Source of the DNA: an uncultured Holophagaceae bacterium
Lineage (GTDB): Bacteria; Acidobacteriota; Holophagae; Holophagales; Holophagaceae
Direction: 5' to 3'
Length of the DNA stretch: 10,736 bases
Assembly (NCBI GenBank): GCA_903919165.1
Contig: CAIXHJ010000467.1
Coordinates: 1-10,736 of the forward strand
The first letter of the stretch is position 1; every line of letters begins with the position of its first letter. The translations under genes were made by a program, and so were the position numbers. Shown piece after piece: positions 1 to 5,566 of this stretch. Under the pieces are notes generated by a model. It worked only from the letters and a program-made list of their open reading frames with translations, had not been told where the DNA came from and did no database searches.

Positions 1-333
1 GCCGCGCCAGGAACGGCCATCATGCGCCTGGTCCCCACGAAGGCCGTCATCAATGGCTCGCGCGGGATCGTGAATGGCGGGGTCCTGGCCACCATGGCCG
101 ACATGGTGGGGGCCCTGGCTCTCAGCACGGCCTTCGATGGCGCCATGCCCTTCGCCACGTCGGACCTCCACATCCGCTACCTGGAACCCGCCAAGGGCGA
201 GGTGCTGGGGGAGGGCAGGGTGATCCGCTTCTCCGGCCGGGGGGCAATCCTCGAATGCCGCCTCACCTGTGGCGGTCATCTGGTGGCCCTCTGTACGGCG
301 TATTTCGCCATCAAGCACGGGATCGGCGGCTGA
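1..333 (+). CDS. PaaI-type hotdog-fold thioesterase, 5' partial
   Basis: The frame is open from base 1 and ends in TGA at 331-333, so about 110 C-terminal residues are visible and the start lies outside the window. The ATG at 22 is probably internal, because family members run to about 130-150 residues and the upstream codons already fit. The signature is a VNGGVLATMADMVG stretch (Asn codon at 73-75, Asp codon at 100-102). This matches the HGG...D motif of PaaI/YdiI acyl-CoA thioesterases with His replaced by Asn. It is followed by the typical beta strands (IRYLEPAKGEVLGEG, and an AILECRLT strand). Such enzymes hydrolyse acyl-CoA thioesters in the cytoplasm; the substrate cannot be told. The next gene starts one base after the stop, suggesting cotranscription. 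Confidence 0.8.
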   Translation, partial: AAPGTAIMRLVPTKAVINGSRGIVNGGVLATMADMVGALALSTAFDGAMPFATSDLHIRYLEPAKGEVLGEGRVIRFSGRGAILECRLTCGGHLVALCTAYFAIKHGIGG

Positions 334-334
334 C

Positions 335-1393
335 ATGCGCATCCACGCCCCATTCCCGCAGGTTCCAGACCAAGAAGCCGATGCGCCGCTGAGGCGGTTG
401 CGATACGCCCTGGTCCTCCTGGGCGCAGTGATCCTGGCGGGGGCCCTGGGCTATCACGTGCTGTCGAAACTGGACCCCCTCGACAGCTTCTATATGGCCA
501 TCACGACCCTGTTCACGGTGGGCTTCCGGGAACTGGGCGAGGTGAACGCCCGGACGAAGATCTTCACCATCTTCTACCTGATCATTGGCCTGGGCGTGGC
601 CACGTACGCCATCTCGAATCTCACAGCCCTGCTCCTCGAGGGTGACCTCCGGGGCTATCTCATGGAGCGCCGCATGCAGAAACGTCTGGACGAACTCAAG
701 GACCACGTCATCGTCTGCGGCTTCGGGAAAATGGGCTTCCAGGCCGCCTGGGAGCTGAAGAAGGCGGGCGTCCCGTTCGTCATCATCGAGCAGGACGAAT
801 CCAAGGGCCGCAGTCCCCGTTTTGATGGCGAATTGATTCTCTACGGCAATGCCATGGACGACCTGGTGCTTGAACGGGCCGGTATCCGGCACGCCAAGGG
901 ACTCATCACCGCCTTGACCACTGATGCCGACAATGTGCTGGTGACCCTGACGGTCAAGCAGATCCGGCCCGACCTGCCCGTGGTGGCCCGCAGCGCGAAG
1001 CTGGGCACTGAACGCCAATTGAAGGCTGCCGGGGCTGACCACATCGTGAGCCCCTACGAGATCGGTGGACGCCGTATGGCGGGCCTGCTGCTCAAGCCCG
1101 AGATGATGAACTTTTTCGACATCGTGCTTCAGCAGGAACAGCTGGAGCTGGGTTTGGAACGGATCGCCATCGCCAAGGGCAGTGTGCTGGTGGGGCTGAC
1201 CCTTCGAGAGGTGCGCCGCCACCAAGCAATTGGGTCGCTGATCATTGGCCTGACCCACCCCGGGACCGGGCTCCGATTCAAGCCTTCCGGGGATGAGCGC
1301 TTCGAGGTTGGTGATGAGCTCCTGATCATGGGGCCTACCGAGGCCCTGGCCGACATGACCCGCATCGCCCGGGGTGAATCGACTTCGAAGTAG
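335..1393 (+). CDS. Two-TM potassium channel with RCK (TrkA-N/TrkA-C) domains
   Basis: The product has 352 residues from ATG 335. An upstream in-frame ATG at 269 would overlap the thioesterase by 65 bases and add residues that do not fit, so 335 is preferred, although its ribosome site is weak. Order of parts: TM1 about residues 24-43, pore loop 50-66, TM2 about 76-99, RCK-N from about 124 with the Rossmann motif G129-F-G131-K-M-G134 and an acidic residue near 152 for nucleotide binding, then TrkA-C about 265-345. This is the MthK-like layout: a tetrameric inner-membrane K+ channel gated by ligand at the cytoplasmic RCK ring. The filter reads TVGFRE (61-66) instead of TVGYGD, so ion selectivity is uncertain. 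It lies one base after the thioesterase and 62 bases before the arsenic genes, and is probably not part of them. Confidence 0.87.
   Translation: MRIHAPFPQVPDQEADAPLRRLRYALVLLGAVILAGALGYHVLSKLDPLDSFYMAITTLFTVGFRELGEVNARTKIFTIFYLIIGLGVATYAISNLTALLLEGDLRGYLMERRMQKRLDELKDHVIVCGFGKMGFQAAWELKKAGVPFVIIEQDESKGRSPRFDGELILYGNAMDDLVLERAGIRHAKGLITALTTDADNVLVTLTVKQIRPDLPVVARSAKLGTERQLKAAGADHIVSPYEIGGRRMAGLLLKPEMMNFFDIVLQQEQLELGLERIAIAKGSVLVGLTLREVRRHQAIGSLIIGLTHPGTGLRFKPSGDERFEVGDELLIMGPTEALADMTRIARGESTSK
1382..1391. promoter_or_regulatory. Palindrome ACTTCGAAGT before the arsenic cluster
   Basis: A perfect 10-bp palindrome lies in the last codons of the channel gene, 65 bases before the AhpD-like gene. 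Its TTCGAA core resembles the TTTCGA half-sites in front of arsR, so it could be a second ArsR site. No good -10 box follows in 1394-1455; TTCACA at 1394-1399 resembles a -35 box but has no partner. A chance palindrome inside coding sequence is equally likely. Confidence 0.2.
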
Positions 1394-1455
1394 TTCACAC
1401 TGGCTTCCACTCGTCCCAGATCCCTTCTTTTCTTCCCACCATCAATGGAGCATCC

Positions 1456-1782
1456 ATGTCGACCCAGACCGAGACCCGGACCGAGACCGGCCTCAGTGAG
1501 ACCACCCTCAACCTCGTGGCTCTGGGCGCGGCCATTGGTGCCAACGCTGAGCGCGCCTTTCGGGCCCACCAATCCCACCTGGAAGCACTCGGCGTGTCCA
1601 AGGAGGACATGATCGAGGCCGTGAACATGGCTCTTCGGGTGAAAGGTGATCCCCACCAGATGATGCTGGCCCTGGCAGAATCCACTCTCACCGAAGGTGG
1701 TGGCTGCTGCGGCGGTGCCTGTGCCTGCGAGGACGAAGGCAAGGAAAAGGGTGGCTCCGGCGAAGACTGCGGCTGCCACTAG
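1456..1782 (+). CDS. AhpD/CMD-like protein lacking CXXC, with Cys-rich tail
   Basis: The product has 108 residues; a TGGAG site lies just before the ATG. Residues about 17-66 match the carboxymuconolactone decarboxylase/AhpD helical core (LVALGAAIGAN, then a conserved His38, then SKEDMIEAVNMALRVKG). In redox-active AhpD proteins the segment before that His carries C-x-x-C. Here both positions are Ala (A31, A34), so disulfide peroxidase chemistry is not expected. The last 25 residues instead hold six cysteines (84, 85, 89, 91, 105, 107) as CC, CAC and CGC, ending in His108; there are none elsewhere. This tail could bind As(III) or another soft metal. The gene is first in the arsenic cluster, seven bases before acr3. 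The fold call rests on motif memory; the metal-binding role is inference. Confidence 0.72.
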   Translation: MSTQTETRTETGLSETTLNLVALGAAIGANAERAFRAHQSHLEALGVSKEDMIEAVNMALRVKGDPHQMMLALAESTLTEGGGCCGGACACEDEGKEKGGSGEDCGCH

Positions 1783-1789
1783 GGGTTTC

Positions 1790-2840
1790 ATGGCCACGGG
1801 TCGACTGTCCTTCCTCGATCGCTACCTCACACTGTGGATCTTCCTGGGCATGGCGGTCGGCATCTTGCAGGGCCGGTTCACACCGGGCATCAACAGGGCC
1901 TTGAACGCCTGGAACGTGGGCACCACCAGCGTGCCCCTGGCAAGTGGGGCTCATCGTGATGATGTATCCGCCCCTGGCCAAGGTGCGCTACGAGGAGCTG
2001 CACCTGGTCTTCGAGAACCGAAAGGTGCTGGGGCTCTCGCTGCTGCAGAATTGGATCATCGGTCCCCTGCTGATGACGAGCCTCGCCATCCTCTTCCTGC
2101 GGGATGGCCCCGAGCTCATGGTGGGCCTGATCTTCATCGGCCTGGCCCGCTGCATCGCCATGGTCATCGTGTGGAACGACTTGGCTGAAGGCGACACCGA
2201 ATATTGCGCAGGCCTCGTGGCCTTCAACTCGATCTTCCAGGTGCTTTTCTTCAGCGTGTACGCCTGACTCTTCATCATCGTGCTGCCACCCAGGCTGGGC
2301 CTCCAGGGCGCCCACGTGGACACCACCATCGGCCAGATCGCCAGCAGCGTCTTCATCTACCTTGGGATTCCCTTCATCACGGGCTTCCTCACGCGGAAGG
2401 TGCTGGGAGGCATCAAGGGGCTTGGCTGGTACCACCGGGTCTTCGTGCCGAAGATCAGTCCCGTGACACTTATCGCGCTGCTCTTCACCATCGTCGCCAT
2501 GTTCAGCCTCCAGGGGCGGCAGATTGCAGCCCGGCCCACGGACGTGTTGCGGGTGGCCCTACCGCTGCTGATCTATTTCCTGGTGATGTTCCTGCTGAGT
2601 TTTTGGCTGTCGAAGAGGGTCGGTGCCAATTACGCGCAGAGCGCCACACTGAGCTTCACGGCCGCCAGCAACAACTTCGAACTGGCCATCGCCGTGGTCA
2701 TCGGGCCGCTGGTGGAAGTGCCCGTGCTCATCGGGTTGGTGAATGTCTCGCTCTGGCTCAGGAAGCGGTGGTTTCCAGGAGCCTTTGGGGACCTTTCAGG
2801 CGTAACCTGCTGCCCGGCGGTCGAATCCGACAAGAGGTGA
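1790..2840 (+). pseudogene. acr3: Broken ACR3-family arsenite efflux permease
   Basis: Read through its lesions, this is a clear ACR3 (BASS superfamily) As(III) exporter of about 349 residues. It begins at ATG 1790 with SFLDRYLTLWIFLGMAVGI, and it keeps the As(III)-binding Cys of TM4 in GLARCIAMVIVWNDLA (codon 2151-2153) and the TM9 Glu in NNFEL (2679-2681). Three defects are visible. First, one extra A at 1942/1943 shifts the frame after VGTTSVPLA, and the reading resumes at 1944. Second, an in-frame TGA at 2265-2267 replaces the aromatic codon expected after FFSVYA. Third, FELAIAV runs straight into VIGPLVEVPV near 2694-2699, lacking roughly 15 residues normally present there. A working ACR3 would carry inorganic arsenite across the inner membrane; this copy should not. 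Conservation elsewhere suggests recent decay. Base-call errors could explain the first two lesions but hardly the third. Confidence 0.88.
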
Positions 2841-2843
2841 GCC

Positions 2844-3257
2844 ATGGGCTCCTTTGAAGGAAAAGGCATGGTGATTCAGGGACTGCGGTTCATCCCCCCA
2901 AAGGAGGCCCTCGCGACCCTTCTGGACGGCGTGATTCTGGTGGACCTCCGTTCGGATGAGTTGTTGGAGATGAAGGCCTTCCGGGTCCCGGAAGTTATTT
3001 ACATCCCCCACCGGGAACTCCTCAGGCTGATGTCCAAGTTGCCAAGCGACCGCCCCCTCCTGCTGGCCGATAGTTCCAGGGTCTTCACCAAGGACGCCGC
3101 GCACCTGCTTCTGGATCGGGGCTTCACCCAGGCAGCCTGCCTGAATGGCGGCATGCTCGTCTGGGACCAGGAAGGTCTCCCAGTGGCCACCGATCCCGAG
3201 GCCATCCTTCACGGCGAGTGCGCCTGTGTCATGCGCTCCTGCAAGGAACGCCTGTGA
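2844..3257 (+). CDS. Rhodanese-like protein without catalytic Cys, C-terminal CxC
   Basis: The product has 137 residues, starting three bases after the acr3 stop. A CDC25/rhodanese fold is indicated by the early strand and loop (VILVDLRSDE, residues 30-39), the middle strand PLLLAD (71-76), the helix KDAAHLLLDRGF, and the late GG-x-x-x-W motif (NGGMLVWDQEGLP, 101-113). The position of the active-site Cys in sulfurtransferases (PVVVYCRSGNRS type) is Asp76, followed by SSR, so persulfide transfer by the usual route is not expected. The tail carries C126-A-C128 and C133. From memory, rhodanese-like proteins of this kind with a CxC tail occur beside acr3 genes, which suggests a partner role in arsenic handling rather than sulfur transfer. 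That role is inferred. Confidence 0.75.
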   Translation: MGSFEGKGMVIQGLRFIPPKEALATLLDGVILVDLRSDELLEMKAFRVPEVIYIPHRELLRLMSKLPSDRPLLLADSSRVFTKDAAHLLLDRGFTQAACLNGGMLVWDQEGLPVATDPEAILHGECACVMRSCKERL

Positions 3258-3291
3258 TTCTACTCATCGGAATAACCACTGAAGGAAACCC

Positions 3292-3774
3292 ATGATCCGA
3301 CCCGTGCAGTTGGCCGACGTCCAGGTCTTGGCCGACCTCTACAATCCCTATGTCCGGGACACCACCATCACCTTCGAGGAGGATCCTGTCACGGCGGAGG
3401 AAATGGCCGGGCGTATCGCGAAGGTGACCGAGGCGTACCCCTGGCTGGTGTGGGATGAGGAAGGCCGGATCCTCGGCTATGCCTACAGTTCGGTCTGGCG
3501 CGCTCGAGCCGCCTACCGGCACTCGACGGAGACGGCCATCTACCTTTCGATGGATCATCGCGGGCAGGGTGTCGGAACCAAGCTCTACCAAACCCTTATC
3601 GACGAGCTGCGGCGGCGGGGATTCCACCTAGCCTTGGGAGGCTTGGCCCTGCCCAACGATCCCAGTGTCCGTCTGCACGAACGGCTCGGATTCCGGAAGG
3701 TGGGGCACATGCACGAGGCCGGGCGGAAGTTCGGCCATTGGATCGACGTGGGCTTCTGGGAATTGTTGCTCTGA
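3292..3774 (+). CDS. arsN1: ArsN1-type GNAT acetyltransferase (arsinothricin/phosphinothricin class)
   Basis: The product has 160 residues; GAAGG lies before ATG 3292. It reads end to end as the phosphinothricin/arsinothricin N-acetyltransferase family: YNPYVRDTTITFEEDPV (17-33), WLVWDEEGRILGYAY (51-65), an AYRHSTETAIYLS strand (74-86), the acetyl-CoA loop HRGQGVGT (89-96), LALPNDPSVRLHERLGF (118-134) and KFGHWIDVGFWE (146-157). These enzymes move an acetyl group from acetyl-CoA to the alpha-amino group of the glutamate analogues phosphinothricin or arsinothricin. Placement between arsenic genes favours arsinothricin. The protein contains no cysteine, in contrast to its neighbours. Substrate choice between the two compounds cannot be settled from sequence alone. 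A 34-base gap separates it from the rhodanese gene, so cotranscription is likely. Confidence 0.82.
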   Translation: MIRPVQLADVQVLADLYNPYVRDTTITFEEDPVTAEEMAGRIAKVTEAYPWLVWDEEGRILGYAYSSVWRARAAYRHSTETAIYLSMDHRGQGVGTKLYQTLIDELRRRGFHLALGGLALPNDPSVRLHERLGFRKVGHMHEAGRKFGHWIDVGFWELLL

Positions 3775-3787
3775 TGGGAGAATCGCC

Positions 3788-4207
3788 GTGCCTTCCATTC
3801 TCTTTCTCTGTGTGGCCAGCTACGCCCGCTCGCAACTGGGCGAGGGGCTAGCGCGAAAGCTGTTCCCCTGGCTCCGCCTTCAGAACGCCGGAAGCCGCCC
3901 CAGCTGCGTGAACCCCTACGCCATCGAGGCATTGGCGGAAGTGGGTATCGACGCTTCGACCCACCGCTCGAAATCTGTGGCAGACATCGATTCCGCAAGG
4001 GTGGACCTGGTGATCACCCTGTGCGCTGAAGAGGTGTGCCCGGCATTCCTAGGCAAGGCAGAGCGGCTTCACTGGCCCATCCCGGATCCCGCCGGGGACG
4101 ATTCCGGCCTGACCCCGGCGGACCTTCGCAACAGGTTCCGTGGCGCGCGCGACGAAATCCTCCGCCGCCTGGAGGTGCTGGGTCGCGAACGGGGGTGGAT
4201 TTCATGA
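3788..4207 (+). CDS. arsC: LMW-phosphatase-type arsenate reductase
   Basis: The product has 139 residues from GTG 3788, chosen because GGGAG (3776-3780) sits seven bases before it and the preceding gene stops at 3774. The N-terminus has the P-loop C8-VASYA-R14-S15 (the CX5RS of low-molecular-weight protein tyrosine phosphatases and thioredoxin-type ArsC). Then follow the AGSRPSCVNPYAIEAL and HRSKSV segments of arsenate reductases, the cysteine pair C79-AEEV-C84 for the intramolecular disulfide relay, and the general-acid loop IPDPAGD with D100. It should reduce As(V) to As(III) in the cytoplasm, probably recycled by thioredoxin or a low-molecular-weight thiol. The usual Asn and Ser of the loop (CxxNS) are Ser11 and Tyr12 here, which is unusual. 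A true phosphotyrosine phosphatase role is less likely given the context. Confidence 0.82.
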   Translation: MPSILFLCVASYARSQLGEGLARKLFPWLRLQNAGSRPSCVNPYAIEALAEVGIDASTHRSKSVADIDSARVDLVITLCAEEVCPAFLGKAERLHWPIPDPAGDDSGLTPADLRNRFRGARDEILRRLEVLGRERGWIS

Positions 4208-4228
4208 ATTTCGAAAAAAATCGAAATT
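4207..4228. promoter_or_regulatory. Inverted-repeat operator candidate upstream of arsR
   Basis: AATTTCGA and TCGAAATT form perfect 8-bp arms around six A bases, starting at the last base of the arsC stop codon. A third copy of the core TTTCGA lies at 4244-4249, between the -35 and -10 boxes of the arsR promoter. Core centres are about 12 and 23 bases apart, close to one and two helical turns. This fits binding by a dimeric ArsR-family repressor. The AT-rich stretch contrasts strongly with the surrounding DNA. Confidence 0.65.
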
Positions 4229-4233
4229 AGTCC

Positions 4234-4261
4234 TTGCACGCTATTTCGATAAACCTAGAAT
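4234..4261 (+). promoter_or_regulatory. Sigma-70 type promoter of arsR
   Basis: TTGCAC (4234-4239) as -35 and TAGAAT (4256-4261) as -10 are separated by 16 bases. The TTTCGA core at 4244-4249 lies within the spacer, and a short inverted repeat CCTA-GAAT-TAGG (4254-4265) covers the -10 box. A repressor bound here would block RNA polymerase. It probably drives arsR-arsM-arsP-trx. Confidence 0.65.
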
Positions 4262-4278
4262 TAGGTCAGGAGGAAGCC

Positions 4279-4626
4279 ATGATCCGGCGTGTGGAGCAGG
4301 CGGCAGAGCAGCTGAAGGCCCTCGGGCATCCAGTGCGCCTGTCCATCCTGCGAAGCGTGGTCCAGGGGCCCGAGGCGGGGACGCCCGCCGGGGAGATCCA
4401 GACGCGCCTGGATATACCGGCCTCCACCCTCAGCCACCACCTGGCCTCTCTCTCCGAGGCTGGCCTGGTCGTCGTGGCTCGGGAAGGTACGACCCTCCGC
4501 TATCGCGCCGACTTCGGCGTGCTGCACGCCCTCACCGAGTACCTCTGGCAGGACTGCTGCTCCGGCGGCTCGGAGTCAAAGTCCAGCCTCAAGTCCGAAC
4601 CTTCGCCCTGCTGCGGCAGGGATTGA
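4279..4626 (+). CDS. arsR: ArsR/SmtB-family arsenical repressor with C-terminal Cys pairs
   Basis: The product has 115 residues from ATG 4279, with a strong AGGAGG (4268-4273) five bases upstream. A TTG at 4234 in the same frame falls inside the -35 box and is rejected. The winged-helix core starts with LKALGHPVRLSILRSV (12-27). The recognition helix is in DIPASTLSHHLASLSEAGLV (45-64), followed by the beta wing VAREGTTLRYR (67-77). There is no CxC in the helix-3 position of E. coli-type ArsR. Instead there are C93-C94 at the end of the last helix and C111-C112 in the tail, comparable to the C-terminal As(III) sites of Acidithiobacillus-type ArsR. It should leave the operator at 4207-4250 when trivalent arsenicals bind. 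The gene sits in the middle of the cluster, which suggests two transcription units. Confidence 0.9.
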   Translation: MIRRVEQAAEQLKALGHPVRLSILRSVVQGPEAGTPAGEIQTRLDIPASTLSHHLASLSEAGLVVVAREGTTLRYRADFGVLHALTEYLWQDCCSGGSESKSSLKSEPSPCCGRD

Positions 4627-4637
4627 CCGTCCACTTT

Positions 4638-4669
4638 CCCTGGGTTCGGGATGCGCCTGCCTCCCAGGG
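4638..4669 (+). repeat. Inverted repeat between arsR and arsM
   Basis: CCCTGGG (4638-4644) and CCCAGGG (4663-4669) could pair as a 7-bp stem with an 18-base loop in the 69-base gap between arsR and arsM. No T run follows, so it is not a standard terminator. It might stabilise or attenuate the message, or be chance. Confidence 0.3.
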
Positions 4670-4695
4670 GATCTTCTTCCTTGAAAGGCCCCACC

Positions 4696-5562
4696 ATGGA
4701 TTCCGAGACCATCAAAGCCGCCGTCCGAGAACGCTATGCAGGCTTCGTCACCCAGAACCAGAGCTGCTGCGCCCCCGCCACCACTTGCGGTTGTGACTCG
4801 GAAGAGGATTCGAGCCTCAGGTTGGGTTATGCGGCTGGAGACATCGAGGCTGTGCCCGAAGGCGCGAACCTCGGTCTCGGATGTGGGAATCCCGTTGCCC
4901 TCGCTTCCCTGAAGCCCGGTGAAACCGTGCTCGATCTGGGTTCCGGCGCGGGTTTCGATGCCTTCCTGGCCTCGAGGCGAGTGGGCCCCATGGGCCATGT
5001 CATCGGCGTGGATATGACCCCTCAGATGATCGGACGTGCCACCTCCTTAGCGGCGGCTCACGGCTACACGAACGTCGAGTTCCGCCTGGGCGACATCGAG
5101 ACCCTTCCCGTGGCCGATGCCAGCGTGGATGCGATCATCTCAAACTGTGTCGTGAACCTCACCACAGACAAGGCACTCACCTTCCGCGAAGCCTTCCGGG
5201 TGTTGAAGCCCGGCGGACGGCTCCTGGTTTCCGATCTGGTACTGGTATGCCCGCTGCCCGAGGCGATCCGCCTAGACATGGACGCATACGGGGCCTGCGT
5301 GGCGGGAGCCCTCTTCAAGGGGGATTACCTTGCTGCCATCGAGGCGGCGGGGTTTGGCAGCGTATCGGTGGTGGGGGAACGGCGCTATGGTCTCGACATG
5401 TTTTCGCCGGAACTGCTCGAGGCGGCGCGTCAGCGCTACCCCGGCTTGAGCTCCGAGGAACTGGAGTCTGCGGCGGGAGCTGTGCTGAGCGTCCAGGTGG
5501 AAGCCACGAAGACGATGACCGATCGAGCCTGTGGCTGCGCACCCACCTGTTGCGGAGGATGA
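4696..5562 (+). CDS. arsM: As(III) S-adenosylmethionine methyltransferase
   Basis: The product has 288 residues from ATG 4696 (GAAAGG just upstream); an in-frame ATG at 4651 lies within the intergenic hairpin and lacks a ribosome site. The SAM-binding Rossmann motif is VLDLGSGAGFD (78-88), with IGVDMTPQMI downstream. The cysteines of the catalytic set are present: GLGCGNP (C63), SNCVVNL (C151) and YGACVAGA (C201), matching C72, C174 and C224 of the algal enzyme. The fourth, N-terminal Cys may be one of C24, C25, C31 or C33. The enzyme methylates As(III) to mono-, di- and possibly trimethyl arsenicals in the cytoplasm. The tail adds C279-G-C281 and C285-C286. Its stop lies five bases before the permease start. 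Family assignment is secure; product spectrum is not known. Confidence 0.94.
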   Translation: MDSETIKAAVRERYAGFVTQNQSCCAPATTCGCDSEEDSSLRLGYAAGDIEAVPEGANLGLGCGNPVALASLKPGETVLDLGSGAGFDAFLASRRVGPMGHVIGVDMTPQMIGRATSLAAAHGYTNVEFRLGDIETLPVADASVDAIISNCVVNLTTDKALTFREAFRVLKPGGRLLVSDLVLVCPLPEAIRLDMDAYGACVAGALFKGDYLAAIEAAGFGSVSVVGERRYGLDMFSPELLEAARQRYPGLSSEELESAAGAVLSVQVEATKTMTDRACGCAPTCCGG

Positions 5563-5566
5563 AGGA

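Noticed and set aside
578..1252. 15-bp exact direct repeat (578-592 and 1238-1252) in the channel gene
   Set aside because: Both copies are in frame and encode LIIGL in different domains; likely chance from codon bias.
311..1258. Long minus-strand open frame opposite the channel gene
   Set aside because: It lies antisense to a well-supported gene and its protein is low-complexity; a GC-rich shadow frame.
1129..1797. Minus-strand open frame across the AhpD-like gene
   Set aside because: No recognisable domain and fully antisense to coding sequence.
1935..1950. Programmed ribosomal frameshift in acr3
   Set aside because: No slippery heptamer or stimulating structure is evident; one extra A next to an otherwise normal GCA-GTG-GGG-CTC context looks like a simple insertion.
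2265..2267. The in-frame TGA in acr3 as selenocysteine
   Set aside because: No ACR3 relative known to me uses selenocysteine at this place, an aromatic residue is expected there, and the gene has a frameshift and a deletion as well; no convincing SECIS-type hairpin was found just downstream.
4234..4278. Upstream TTG start for arsR
   Set aside because: It lies within the -35 box and adds residues unlike ArsR; the ATG at 4279 has an AGGAGG site.
4140..4796. Plus-strand open frame across arsR and arsM in another frame
   Set aside because: Overlaps both genes, is rich in Arg/Pro/Gly, and shows no domain.
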